A stretch of DNA of 64,000 nucleotides from Aplidium turbinatum. Its lineage: Eukaryota > Chordata > Ascidiacea > Aplousobranchia > Polyclinidae. Position numbers and translations under genes: made by a program. Shown here in pieces: positions 36,901 through 51,900 of the stretch (position 1 is its first letter; each line of letters begins with the position of its first letter). The notes under the pieces were generated by a model. The model did not search any database and was not told the origin of the DNA. It was given only the letters and a program-made list of their open reading frames with translations. The stretch lies in the NCBI GenBank assembly GCA_918807975.1, contig OU964932.1, positions 2,170,001 to 2,234,000 on the forward strand, written 5' to 3'.

Positions 36901-39900
36901 CACTAATGACTGATATTTACTACGATGCTGTGAATGTGCAGAAATGTGTCGACTACGGTCAGCGTATTTGTCATGTGTAGGTCGGTGCAGTAGACGGGGT
37001 GTATTTACCTGTAGCTAATACACTACATAGGGCAATTTTTCCTATGAACCAGCAGACTGCAATCATTGTAACCCTTTTAGCACTCAGTCAGAGAGTTGAT
37101 TCTGGGTTTGAACTTTTTTTGGTATTTACAGAAGAAAAAACAGAAATGGCGTGGTTGAGATTCGAACCCACGTCATAGAAATGACTACTTCTCTAATTCT
37201 AACCCCCAAACCACGAAGCCACACTGCCGACGGAGAAACGCTCATTTAATTTATTTTTTATCAAAAGAACGCTAACTGCAATCGGCTGATTTAAATCTTG
37301 CCTTCTGATTGGTTAATAAGCCTCATCTGCTCCAGCGATCAGCAGATTACAAATACGCTAACGCTACCCTGGTAAATACACAATTAAGTCCAATACACAA
37401 CTGTTCAGTATCAACTTCATGACATTTGTTTAAGACGTGATTTCTCCCAAAGCTCGTTGCAAGGCCATTCACTGAACATCGTCTAAAATTGATAAAGTGT
37501 CTGAGTGCTGTTAATCAAATTTAAATATTGTTCAAGAATTTTGACATCCTGCACTTTGATTCGATCAGCGTCATTCGATATTCAATTAAGGTTTGTGACA
37601 TCAGAACTTACATTATTTAGTCGACAATTAATGTAACAACCATAAAGCACAGACAAACCTTTATAATCGGCACGTGGCCTATTTTGGCAGCTATGTGCAG
37701 GACACTGTTCGCGTTCTTGTCCGTCTCCGATAGCAAGTTGTGGACAGAGTCGTAAGTAAAAAGTTCCTGAGCAAGGCAAAGATATGTGAATAACTGTGCT
37801 GCAATGTGTAAGCCTACTGTTTAGTAATCATTACATAAACACATGCAGCAATATCAATGGAAGCCACAAAATTATTTCTAAACGTGAAAAAAACTACATT
37901 AAAACAAAAAATGACAGACTGTTTGTGTTCGACATATCTAAGCATGCTTTTGAGGATCAACAACGGCAAAAGGTAGCTGCCAAGACTCAAAATTGAAAAC
38001 TACACAAAACTGCAAAGAACAGGTCACATGAAATGTTACAGATAAGTAAAATGCAAAAAATTAAATGAATAAGGACACGCAGAGTAGAAAAAAGGAGCTG
38101 TAGGCAACAATTGCTGCAGGTTCATCTTCATGATGCACGTCCCCGCAAACCTCGATAGACCACTGCTAGGGGCTTACCTCAACGGCGTGAATCTTCTTCA
38201 CTTCAACAGCGAGCATCAAACAGGTCTTGTCGTCCTTGTCGGTGGCAGTCACGTCTGCTCCGTTCTCAATCAGCCACGAGATGGTTTCCAGGTTTCCATT
38301 CTTTGACGCCACCAGCAGGGGCGTTAGATTGTCTTTGTCGCGAATCTCTATTTCGGCTTTGCTACGAAGAAATAAACAATGTGTTGCTCAAATAAATACT
38401 GAATAAGATGCTGAAAATAAATTTGCATAAGATACTCAAGAAGCTGCTTTTACGGTGGGTTAAAAGCTTTATTAATAATTAAACAAGTTTCTGAACTTGG
38501 CTGATTTTATTTGCTTGTATTGTTTTTAAGCCGGCTTCTGCAAGTTTTCTATAGAAGAAACACCTGTCGCGTTCGGTATCATCACAAGCAAGACAAACAG
38601 GGAAAGCTTTCTTTCGACAAGCATCCCTTGCAAACACATTAAGTCTGAACACATTACAGCATTGCTGCAAAAACAGTTACATTAAGTTTTCAACCAAACT
38701 TGTTATGCATTGCAGTCATTTTCATTTTCTTCTATCAGATCCTTTTGAAAGTATATTCGATCCACTTTTCATCTCTCAATTAAAAAACATTGCACACACT
38801 GAGGTACAATAACGCTTCCTTGCTTCGTTCTAGCTTTGAAACCTTTTGTAATATCACCTTGTAAATTTGTTTGTTGAAATTTAACTGGTAGATACTTTCT
38901 AATTTAACTTTGGGCTGCTTTATTTATCCAACATGATCATCATTAATTTGAAAGTTCCTTCCTATCGTCGAGGGTTGGAGGCAATGAAGCGCCACGTTTC
39001 TCTGTTGTGAGATTTTTCTACTGCAGTTTTGTAATTAAGTCCTGACCAGTCTTCAATATCATTAGTCCAAATTCTTGGTGGTCTGTCCCTCTTTCTTTTT
39101 CCGTTCAGTAATCCTTCTAGTAGTTGTCTTTGAATAGAATTATTGCTAATCATGTGGCCAAAATATTTCAACTTTCTTGATTTATTGTAGAATTTCCATG
39201 TTGGTCATAATCAACATAATCCAACATACGTCATAACATAACAATTATTCTTGATCTACATGCAGAGAGGCAACCACTCAATCATGTTGTAGAAGTGCCA
39301 TCCCATACTTACTATTCGAGCAAGAGTTCAACAATGTTGAAATAATTATATTGGGCTGCCAAGAGTAAAGGAGTAGCCAGGCTGTCATTTCTGGAATTCA
39401 CTTTAGCTCCGTGGTTGACGAGGATTCGGGCAATGTCTATATGACCTGCACAATACCAATTTTGTCAATGCAATGTATTTTCACACAAGAAATCAAAAGT
39501 TTATGAAATGAAGCCAAAATTTTACGCTTTAAAACGATTAGTAAGTTTGTTGAAAACGTTTCATGAACTGCTACATTGATAATGCGCTTCAGAGAGTGTG
39601 CAAGTAAGAAACGGATTGTGTGAAGCAATAAAGTCACTGCCGGTTTGTTGTATGCGTTACGCTTGACCAGCCAGCTAAAGAACTGGACGAACTTAATCCA
39701 TCAATTACCTATGATCTCATACCTTGCGACGCAGCAATGTGCAGTGACGTATTGTTGTGAGCTTTCGGAACATTGACAAAGTCCGTGACGTCACACACTT
39801 TTTTCATCCACCCGAAAAGCTCCAACACCATATCTCTGTGTCCTTTTTCCACGCTCACATGAAGACAAGTGTTCTTTCCGGAGTCAGGTCGGAGCAGCAT

Positions 39901-42900
39901 CTTTCTAAAGACACCAGCAATCAAGTTATCGTGGTAGGGGGTAATTCCTGAATGAAAGACGGCCCAGAGAAACGAACTGGCTACCCTACTTCAGCTAGAG
40001 CCGAAAGCCTTGTATAACGAAAACTTTATCTTCTCCTTTCCCAAAGCTAAGTAACTGTGGGTGGGGCTACCTTAAGCTTTTCTAAGCCAATCTATTCAAC
40101 AAAATATAGTTATTTTACTATTAATAAAAGCTAATTTTTTTGTCTTGGTGATTCAAAATGTACCGAAGCTACTATAGCACATGGAAAATAAAATGAAAGA
40201 AAAATCTCTTAGTTTCACCGGTGACCGAACGAAGCGTCTGTCTCTTACGTATCTCAGTGAACAGCCGAGATTGCGTTTTGGGTTCATTGTCGGTACATTA
40301 CAAATTGTTGTCAGCTGTGACAATGAAACCTTTAAGAAGTTGTAATGATCAACACAACAAATTAGCAATTGGTTATAACTGGATAGGATTGTGGAAAATC
40401 ACGGTATCAGACGCCTTAAAGGTTGATGACGATGAAACAGGATGCCAAATACGAGGAAACCACTTTAAACGATATTTCAAATATTAAAAAAGTCCTTGTA
40501 ACGGCATATTTTCAGTGGGTTAACGAGCTGTGTTATCTGTGTGGATTACAAAACGTTAAATAGCGCTAGTGTGCCAGCAATATTGTAAGATAAATCGACA
40601 TTATTTATTACTCGAGGTTCTTAAGAAAAATACGCAATCTCAAGAGGAATCTAGTCAAGCCAAGAATCAGGAATAAATCAAGTTCAAAGCAAATGTGATT
40701 TGTTGTTTGTTACTGGATATATTTCAGCATTTGATCTTGGCGTAATTAAAATAAAAGTGTTTTTTGTTTGTTCTGTGCTGTATGTTTCTTGCTGTTGTTA
40801 AAATGTCGGTGAGGTGTCTTACTTCACAGTGTCTAGTCCTCCTTCTTCCATCCCCCTCTGAAGTATCATCCGCATGATTTCGATGTTTCCTTCCGAGCAG
40901 GCAAAGTGTAGTGACGTCATGAGGTCGTGGTCACAGCCGTGCAAGTCCACGCCTTTCTCGATCAGCATTCTGACGATATCAACGTAACCGTGTGTGGCCG
41001 CCATATGCAGAGCTGTCATGCCTTGACTGTCAGTGCACTGGAATGAATAAGACGGCACCAATGAAATGTGAACATTTTACGCAAACATTTCATGGTGTTC
41101 AAAAGTATCATTCATTTACACTTCAAATTTTAGATTTCAATGTAAATCAGCACATGCATCAGTTGCAAATGTTTTTATTTTTATTTTTACCTCAATTGCA
41201 ATGCCTCTGCATTCCAATAACTGACTGATAGCTTCCGTGTTGCCTTTTATGCTGGCGGCATGCAAAGGAGTTTGGCCTTCGGCATCTGTGATGTTTACGT
41301 GAGCGCCGCTAGAGGCCAGTAGGGATATGACGCTTTGGTTCTGCAAATACACTTAGATTGCTGAAGCCATAAAAACAAGCAAAGATTTCGTTTAGCTTAA
41401 TTCCGTGCAGATTATTCGAACAAAAGCAACGATTAAAACAGTCTCTATAAGTTTTTCGAATCTACATGATCGGCCATCTTCTTGTCAAATAATCTCGATC
41501 AGTAGGTACATTTAGGCAGTTGATGTACGCACATACAAAAAATATTGACGCTGTCAGCGTAAACGCAAACATTCGAAAAACTATACGCCGTATGCGTCAG
41601 CGTAACTTGTAAAAAAAGATGGCGGCGTCAGCGCATACACTAGCGTAAACTCATTTTGTTTGCTAGGTACCAAATATTCACACGGGATAAATCACTCCAG
41701 ACAAACAAGTTTTATTTTGAATTTCCACGAAGAAACACAAGCATCTGAAATTGTTCATCTGACATTTTGCTGTGTTTTGGTTCCAATATGTCTTTGCCCA
41801 TTAAAAACATTCTTTCAACTGCAGCGCTGGAAGATATTGGTGTGTTGTAGCGAAAAAAATACATTAAAAAGTATGCGTTGACGCTATGCGCTAAAAAACT
41901 GCGAAAACTTTACGACGTAGCCTCAAGCGCAAACTATCCAAAAAAATGTGGCCACAAGCGTTAGCGCAAACAAAAAGTCTACGCCGCAAGTATGCGGCGT
42001 GTAATTTGCGGCGTTGACGTACATCTCTGCATTTAGGTCTTCTTTATGTTGATGTAGCTGAAAAAACTTCAAAAAGATTTTTCAATTATTTGAGGTTTAC
42101 CAATAATCAAAAGTGAGAATTAGTAATTAGTAGTTTTAGTAAGTTACCGTATCAAATTGTTGCAATATTTTCTGTATTTGGCATATTTAGCAATACCATG
42201 AAGAAAAAAAAGAAATGAAAAAGAATAAAGCAAGGATATGAAGGTTTTGGACATTCAGTGACTTTTATTTTTTTATTTATTTAACATGTAAATTTGCGAT
42301 TTTTTTGGGCTAGTTGTGCTGATAGTAATCTTCTGTAATTTGAGCTGTAATTTTTTCGTTTCGATCCAGTTGTGCTGATGAATCCTATCGGAAGAAAACC
42401 GGTTCCACAACATAAATTAAATTAAAAAAAAAAATTTTTTGAAATACTATTGTGAGTGTTAACCTGGTCAAATGGTTTAAGGTTTGGACTTGAAAAAAAC
42501 CTATTGATTTATTTTCTTAGGTTTACCAATAGTAACCTACTATACTGTATACTAGTCCTGCATTGGCAGTGCTGCCAAATATTGAGAAAAAAAAACTAGG
42601 TTACTATTTTATTGACTTTTGTATTGATACACACCAGGAGTGTTACTTTATACTTCTATAATTTGATTCTTTTTGCATCTGTTTGATTTAATTTCATTTA
42701 GAGTTTCTTTGAAGACTACTGGTATCGTCAAAGTTTTCAAACCTTGTGATTAGCAACATCGTTTTGTTGCATGTAGCCTAGTACTTCAAAAAGAGAGAAT
42801 TACGCTGTACCAAAAACACTCACGTTTTGCTTTCTTTTCCTTATTCTGTTCATGGTACAGCGTAATACATTCTCTCCCGATGATATAACCAAACTATACT

Positions 42901-45900
42901 AAAATTTTTCATGCCATTTTCCAAAATATTTTAAAATGCAAATACAAGTCAGTGACGTCACGGAACAATTGATTTATTGATTGCGAGAATTTTCATCTGA
43001 ATAAACCCTTTGAAACCTATTCTTGGCAACTTTGCGTATTTGCAGAGGCTTTGAACCACTGACGCAAGCCTTGTTGTCTAGAGGTAGCCGCTTAAACATG
43101 ACAATTCCCTGTAAGACCCGATGACACCGCCAACCAATCAGAACATATGTTTAAGTAACTACCGCTCAATTGTGACCCTTCTAGCATTCAGTCAAGGAGT
43201 TGATCCTACTTTGAACTTGTTTGGTAATTACAGAAGAAAAAAGAGTTATGGCTTGGGTAGGAATCGAACACACGTCATGGAAATAACTACCACTGCCTTA
43301 ACCCTCTAGCCCAGTGGTTATCGCCACCTGGATCCGCGGACCCCAAGAGGTGCATGAAAGTTTCCTAGTTTGCAACATGATTGATAAATTACGAAGTTTA
43401 AAAAGTGGTTGTGCTTTATTTGTGTATTACCTTGATTCTCAAACTGTACGTCGCAACGCACTTGTGCGTTGTTTGAAGTTTCGCAAGTTTCGCAAGTTTC
43501 GCATTGTTTGAAGTTTCGCAAGTTTCGCAAGAACATCGCACAAAGGTTTGGTTTCCTAGCTAAGAAAATCATATAGGCCTACTGTAAGTTAAATCTTTAA
43601 GACTTTATTGGTTATGTTCAACTTAATTCGTTTGAGACAGTAGATTGTTGATCAAAGCGTAATTTAGAAACACAAACGTTTGACAGCAGCCTATTAGCAC
43701 TCACAGTTTTGCCATGATGGTGATTGCTACGAAATATTAATTACAAATGAAAAAGGGAGAAATTCTTTGTAAAGGCCGAAAGTGTTACTTTGCCACAAGG
43801 ACAAATAAAACTCTGATAGGGCAGCGGCAGCATATAGAAGAGTTAGCGTAGTTCTTTCTATAACGTTATGTTGGCTGTGTTCAACCTAATTCGTTTCCGA
43901 CAGCAGATTGTTGATCAACGCTTAATTTAGAAACACAAACGTTAGACAGCAGTGTATCACAACTCGAAGTTTTGCTATATGACATATAAAATAAAGGAGA
44001 ACTTCTTCGCAACGGTCGCAAAAATTCTATTGACATTTGATAAAAATTTATAGAAAAACATTAAATCAGTGTGGATTACTGATTTTTGATCCTGTGTGCC
44101 AACATATAGCTCATAACCATGGCGACCTTGCTCATAACATAACTTCGTCAATGTCATTAATCGTTGTACAGTAAGTGCGTCGTGAGTTTAGTAAATTCTT
44201 CTAAGTATGTCACTTCGAAACTTATAAAACAATTAATATCATTCGGAGAGACGATGTACCAAAGTTTCAGATAATTTTTTAGGGGTCTGCGAACCGCTTC
44301 GAAGGCATCAAAAGGGTCAGCCAAAACAAATGAAAATCATCCAAAAATGAGAACCACTACTCTAGTCTACGCCAATCTGTGGACGACCAAACATTGACTT
44401 AATTCACTTTATATCAGAAATTCCTTGCATTTTTTTTTTCTTTTTGCCCCTGCAGTTTCTGATTGGTTGAAACGCTGTTCCTGTAACTTCTGATTAGTCC
44501 AATGATTCATTTGTCTTACAAAACTTTTTCAGTTGAAATACCTACCATTATTTAGAGTGGAAGTTCCACTTGTGGAACTGTTGCTGTCTGTAAATTATTC
44601 TATCCACTAAGTGCCACTTAGTTGAATATTGTTCTTAAAATGCATTGCTCATACGCACACCCGGAGAGTGGCACAATGCGGCACATGCGTTGTTTGATCT
44701 TGTCGTTCCTTCGTTGCTGCAAGTTGGGCGATGATCCAACTGAGCTGTCGAAGGGGTGAAATGTATTTTCAACAAGATTTAGATGTGTTTCAACGAACGA
44801 GTAACGGAACGTTCATATAAGAAACTAATAGAAAAATGGTTGAAACGCCTGGTCAGTTTAACAAAAATAATAAAAATAAAAAATGTAGATAATAAACTTA
44901 AATTTATTTTCACAAGTTTAGTATCTACATTTTGGCCTCTTTATTATTTTATTAGAACTATAATTGAATTGTTCAATTAGCTTGAAAATGATTCAAACGT
45001 CAAGTTTGATTGAAGTAATTGATGAAGACATAATGCAACAATTTGGTTCCTTGTTAACTCATCAACAAGTCATAATACGAATGGCCATCTTGGAGGGAGA
45101 AAAATGCTTGTCAGAAATTCCTCATTATATATTTTTTGTGTTTCAGTTTTCAGCTTTTGCTGCTATTAAGTTACAGCATTTCATCAACTTCTCTTATTAC
45201 TTTTGTCTATTAGCTTTTGCAGTCATTGTACAGTGCGAGCAACAGCGTGAGTCTTGTTGATAAGGTAAGAATGCTATCTCGTTGATGGCTCAATTTGCAA
45301 AAGCAACATCCTTGAAACAGAGCTTCCTAATTTAGCTAAATAAAATAATTTTAGAAAGTATAAGGAAAGAAATCAGGGCCTACAAATTGTTCTTGTTTCA
45401 GTGAAAGATTCTTTTCTGAATCATTTGAAAACATTATTTTACATCGCAACATTTACATTCAATTAAGATGAAATCGACCGATGAATCTGACACACAGGTT
45501 AAACACATTGTGACATACACAATGAAAGCTGCCCCTGTTGCTGTTGCTTTCATGATAAAACAGCAAGGTTTTTCTCACGCAATGTGCCATAGGCAATATG
45601 CCTTGTAATCAAACTGGGATCATTAAACATTATAAACAATTTCATTCTTACAAAATAATAAGAACAAAAGTAAATAAATATTTTATGAGGAATTAAGGTT
45701 TCAAAAAGCGTTTCATAAACAAAAAGCTTGTCAGGAAAAGAATCGATCTTTGGCAAATCGTTCTGATTGCATGAGATTATTTTGAATACTTGGAAAAGTT
45801 TCATTGATTTGCCATCAATTCCTTAAAATTAGTTTCCGTGACTTATTTCTTCTATAATAATGTAACATCCGAGTATCATTCGCAAGAATGCTGCTGCTGG

Positions 45901-48900
45901 TGAACATATGACCCATTGACCAATGACCATATATATTGAGGAAAAGGATGTTTTTGTTTTCAAGTAAATGCGGTTTTTACTTACACGAAATTACCCTGGA
46001 GAAATCCTGGAGGAGTGCTAATTTGTGAAGGATAATACTTGTGATTTTCGCCTGTTAACGCGGTAGTTTTAAATTTTCTGTTTTCACCAATTAATTTTAT
46101 CATTTTGTTCACCACGTTTCTGTGGCATTTTTGTAACTTACAAAACCGACCGACTCATTCTAGCTGGTTTTCTTCTCTCAGTGACCCACAGTCATGAAGC
46201 AAAAGAATTGAAGGTTGAAGAACAATCTAATCCTTGCATACGTTGTGTTTTTATTCTTCAAAATTAATGAAACACTTTGATTAACTTGAGGATAAGCATT
46301 AGGGGAAACTTACCGTTTCTATATTCTTATTTTGTTAAGTTATTTTCTAGCTTTTTAGTTTTGTATGTTTTAAATTATTCTTCGATAGATATTGATATGG
46401 TGCTGATCGAATAGTTGTTCCACCACAGCAGGGAAATGAAAGTTGTCAACCATCAGTTGTTTATAAAAACTCAGTGATAAGCAAGTGATAAGCAAGTGAC
46501 GTCATGTGGGTAATTCCACCATTTCATCGTTTGTAGCTCGGTCACATGACTTGTGCTCACGTGACTTTGTCCCAATGCAAACTCACCTGATTGTGGTTCT
46601 CCAAGCTGGCCGCCTTCTTTTTGGGCTTGTACCTTGCTGCAAAGTGCAGGGGTGTGGCCCGTCCTTCACCCCGCGAATCCAGGTCTGATAAAATTGCAAG
46701 TTAAAATTTATAAAACAAAGTAGTTTCTTGAGAGCAATAACTACAGACAGAGCATCAGTTTCGATCTATGTCATCCTTACATAGTAACATAATGCGAAAG
46801 AAAACCATAAACAAAAAGATTAGAATGTTCCATTAAGGAACCAGGACCAAGACCTTCAAGTCATCTAGTCAAGTAGCCACCTTTATGACATAGTTATAGT
46901 TAAAGCATGGTGGCTGCCCTGACGCAGACTTGGACAACTAGGTAATTCCAATTGTCGAATTTGATGAATTAGAGCAAAATGTTGGTACAGTAATTCTAAT
47001 CTAATTTGGTAAAAACTTGTTTACTTCAATTCTAGTTCTAAACTAATCCCCGGTTTTGCTAAAAATTCTAATTTGTCTAACAGTGTTTTTCTGCAAAAGA
47101 AAAGAAACTGTGCTCTTATCAATCTTATGTAAGAAAAAAGCCACAAAATGATCAAAGTGTCATTTTATCGCTAAAGTAATGAAGTCATTAAAACCTCAAT
47201 TAACTCATCAATTTACTTACATCACAATGTCTATTATGACGTAAGTGGTTTTGGCGCCATCATGGTGGAATGACACTTTGATGCAGAGTTGCCATATTGG
47301 CGTCTTTATCCAAATAAAAAAAGATATGGGACAACTGCGTCAAACTGCTTCTAATCTAGCTTAAATTCTACTCTAATTTGTGAAAAATTAGGTAGCTCTA
47401 ATTCTAATTCTAGTCTAATTAGTAAAAACTTGAATAGCTCTAATTCTAATTCTAACCTAAATTTTAAAAAAAACTAAAAAAAAATTCTGGTTGTCCAAGT
47501 CCAGCCTGACGACAATAAATAAGACAGTAATTAATTAACAAGTGGATTAGCTCCACCATGACGCCAACAAATGTAAACCAATGGATTCCAACCACCTGGT
47601 GCACTTGAACTAATGTAACCATACTGCGAGTACCAGAGCAGCAGAATGAATTGAATAGTGAGAATGCAAGAATTTAACATTTTCTTCACCACCCAGTAAC
47701 GACCAGTATCGACCCAGTTGGGTCAAGCTCAGCATAGCATCTTTTTACATATAAACTAGGTGGGCAATTGCCCACTTAGTCCCTTTGCTTGCCCCCCTAG
47801 CCCTTTCTTTGCCCCCCTAGTTTGAAAATAGGTGGGCAATTTTTAGGACTTAATTTTTGTTTAAATTAGATCCAAGTTAAAAAATGAACAGCTAAATCAG
47901 TGGTTCTCAACCTTTTTTTGGCTGTTACCATAATCTCCACCCTGAAGTGAGCCGATTACCCCCAAGATGATTTTTCAAAAACAAAAGTGTTTATTGCTAT
48001 GTATTTCAAAGGGCTAACTATGACAATCAAAATGCAATACAATGCTGAATACAAGATGACAATGTGTGGTAAACATTCAATGCGAAGGTTGGACCTGGAC
48101 TTCAGCCGCCAGATTTGTGATCCTGGGCTTTGTGGTACTGAGGGCGATTCTTGCGTCGCTTTCGACATCCAGACAATTGCGCTTCTTTGTCTTCATTCCT
48201 AAGACAGTTGAAAACCTTTGTTCACAGCGATACGTTGTTGAAAAAAAGGTCAGGATATTTGATGCAGTGTAGCTAATGTTGGTGCATCCTGGAGTCTACC
48301 CAACCAAAAGGGTCCCAACAGGGGTTCCAATCCAAGCCTTTTCCCTTGAAATCAAGTTGTTTCAACGCTTCGTTCATTCGGAGAGTAATAAATTCTTCTT
48401 TGGCCGGAAAGTCGTCACCATCCACCTGGCTGTCATCACATGTGAAGGGCTCAGTGCAACATTGGAGACTAGCCGTGTCCAAATTCAGAAAGTAGTTGGC
48501 CAATGTCCATCTTCTTGGCTTGCTGGCCTAAGTGGTCAGCAATGCCCTCCTTCAACACCGCTGTCAACTCAAGTCCATTGCCTTCGAAGTACATGTCAAG
48601 CGTCTGAAACTGCACTACTGTGCCTCTTCCAACTCGCTTGTTCCACTATTTAACCTTCACGATAAATGCAGCTACGGTTACTTTGGTGTCGATCACAGTT
48701 GCATTCTTGCCTTGAATTAAAAGTCTTTGTCTTTGTTCAATTCACCAAAGATATCAGCCAGGTAGCACAGCTGCAGGAAATCCACTGTTGGTTAGGGAAA
48801 TATTCAGCCAAGTCGGACTTCTTTTCTATCAGAAAAACATGGACAGCCTGAGGAAGTTCGACCAGGCGGGGTTATCACTTTGCAACGAGACAGTCATTGT

Positions 48901-51900
48901 ACTTCTGTGTGGTACAGTAATGCTTCGTATCTTTCTCCCATCTTCTTGCACAGTTCCTTGAAAAGACGGTGTTCAATTCATTCGCTTTTATAAAGTTCAC
49001 AACCTTCACTTGCTTCATTGTTTCCAAACGGGTCTCGTTACCCCCCAAAAGGCAACTTACCCCCGGGGGTAATTTACCGCCAGGTTGGGAAACACTAAGC
49101 TGAATTCAAAGCTTTAGCATACATTAGCATACATACATCCATTCAAGCAGATTGTCAATTTGTGTTGTGAGTACCTCAAATTTTGTGTGAGATTCTAAAT
49201 GGGTCTCAAAATTACCGAAGTTTGTTTCCTGATTTTCATCAAAATAAAATACTAACTCTTTAGAATCATCTATAACACTGGTCTACACGATTTTTGCTGT
49301 ATCAACTTTTAGAACTGATTTAGAGTAATTTTGGGGTACTGAATCCGAATCTGACCTCAGATTTATCCTATCACGTCAGGTTTGTGAGATATGATAACAA
49401 CAAATTGTCACTTTTGTCAAAAGTGGAAAATTTGACATTGCGTTTATCACACATACACATAGGGCTATATCCCGAAATCCAGGTCATGTTTTGCATAAAT
49501 AGTTGAAACACACCCACAAACTATAATTTTGATACCAATTTGTTTTCTAAGCAACATTATTAACAAGGCAGTAGCCTAATAACAAGCTAAAAAGGAGGCT
49601 AAAAGTAGGCTATAACTGACCGCCCGCCCCCCTCCTCCGTCAATGTTTTGCATGAAACCTCAAAGATTTAAGCACGCCTATGGCAATGCTTGTCCAGTAA
49701 CCTTATTTAGGCTGTTTTGACCTGTCTAACACTAAGTAACTAACCTTTCGCAGTAGCACTGCATATGCTGGTGGTAAACACAACTCCAAATCTTCCACTT
49801 GTGGCAAAATAAAGCATTTTGTTACATCATATCTCAAAAATCTGATGTGATAGCGAAAATCTGAGTTCAGATTCGGATTCAGCACCCCAAAATTACCTTA
49901 AACCAGTTTTCAAAGTCTGAACAGCAGAAAAAAAATCTTTTTTTGTAGACCAGTGTAATTCTGCAAAGATTCAACTCATTATAATATCTTAGCAGTTGTG
50001 CTTCATATAGGCTATTATCATAGTTGTTTCTTTTTACTTTAGTACAAGAGACGTCTGCAACTAAATGTTGCTAGATTAAATTTTATTACATTATTATTTA
50101 CAAAATATTGTGGGCGGGGATGAATATAGGAATCAATGATGGGTCTCAAAAGTAGGCTATAGTCTAGTTATAATATGCCTTTTCACCCACAATTTGCCTG
50201 AGAAATCTACATTTTCAAGCTTAGGTTACATGTTTTACGCTCGTGAAAAAATGCCCTTTTTTCCATCATTTACGCGCGAAAAGTGCTCTTTTTAACATAA
50301 CTCTCTCGCTAAAAGTGCCCTTTTTTGATAATTTGCCCATCTAGTCCCAATTTGTGAAAAGATGCTATGAAGCTCAGTTAAATGAAAATAAAATTGGGCC
50401 ACTTAGAATGCCCAGGTGTGTTTGGCTTCCTGAGCGGTCTGCGAATAAGGCGCGGAGAAACAAATACTGCCAATGTCATTCCTGACTGAGTGAGCAATTT
50501 AAAAGGCATCAAACGAGCTGCATCGTGTAGCAGCACAAGACATCGCAACCCTGACCTGGTTTACCACTTTCTGCATTGAACCTTCATAAACTCGTCCCGA
50601 AAGTAACAAGAAAAAACTTAAATTGCTTGAGCATGGTGATGACAGGTCATCCTTGGTGATGATGACACATGTAGGCTGTAGCAAGCAAGAAAATATTCAG
50701 ATGCAACATTGTAGATTTATCACAGTCACATGAACTGAAGGTGTGAAATGCAAAAGGCGTCAATTGAATGTTTGAAAGTACAAGAATAGATTGTAGATGA
50801 TAAATAATTCTACAACCTCATGACGACCACCAACGCAATGGAAAGAGCAACGTGATGGGCGTCACTTTTACTTCGGACATAACCAATAGTTGGCCATGCT
50901 TACAATGATGAATGAAGATGAAGACTTCCATGCACATATGCACAATGAAATTGTAGTGTGTTTCAAGCGGATATCATCAAATTTAAAATCATGCAATACA
51001 ATGTGCACCATCACACACAGGCTACTGTGACGTACTTGCTCCGCAATCGATGAACAGTTTGCATACGTCATAATGATTATGTCGCGCTGCGAGATGCAAG
51101 GGAGTGACTCCTTCTTCGTCGGTGGACATGTTAAGGATGCGCCTCCTTTGGTGATCCGGGACGTTCTTCAGCATACCAGCGAGAGACGAAGACTCGCCAT
51201 CTCTTGCCAGCTGGAAGAAAGAAGATTAAGAAAATTTGAAAACTATTCAAAGTGTAAATAAAACGGCACCGGTAAAAATTGAAAGCACCAAAACTCTTAG
51301 TAGGGCGGAATCTTCATTGTATCTTCCTAGTCAGGGCCATGTTGACCTCCCTCGTACCCCCAGGTGTGGGGGGCACGGCTTTCTAAAGGCCCAAATATTT
51401 CTAATTTTTCCAGCGTGTTATCTATTTAATAAAATACTGCTGCACAAGCTCTTCAATAGATTACATCAAACAATGGCGCATTAATCTGTCCACCCCTTGC
51501 ATTCCATGCCGAGGGCCCACAACATCCACCCCTTGCATTCCAAGCCGAGGGCCCACAACGTCTATGGACTAACCTAACATGAGTCTGCCAACGCTTTTGG
51601 ACACGATTAAACACGTCAAAAATACTGCTACACAATATCGATGTTTAACAGCTTAATCACGTGGTGTGGTTTGGTAGTGCCGGCCATCATTTGATATCAT
51701 TATTTCAACTGTAAGAAGCTTGGCAAGGAATGCAAATCGAAATATGCATGCAGTGTTGCCAAGTGTTATTTTAGTTTAGTAAAATTCTTCAAAAGAATTT
51801 TCAGGCAGAAAAAGATTTGCTATAATTTTATTCGGGTTGTAAAGTAAACTTAATTTCTCATAAACTATCTGTTCAAATTGCTTTTGTTTTAACTGTTCAG

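Larger units (their letters stand above)
47733..50369. mobile_element. hAT-type element hosting two nested elements
   Basis: Ends CATAGCATCTTTTTACA and, as complement, CATAGCATCTTTTCACA, with the exact 8-bp duplication AAGCTCAG (47725-47732 and 50370-50377). Subterminal sequence GGGCAATTGCCCAC... is matched by inverted GGGCAAATT near 50,330. It contains the hAT element at 47898-49097 and the MITE at 49276-49955. Confidence 0.75.

Noticed and set aside
48276-48653. 125-codon plus-strand frame
   Set aside because: It lies inside a hAT element and opposes a recognisable transposase remnant on the minus strand.
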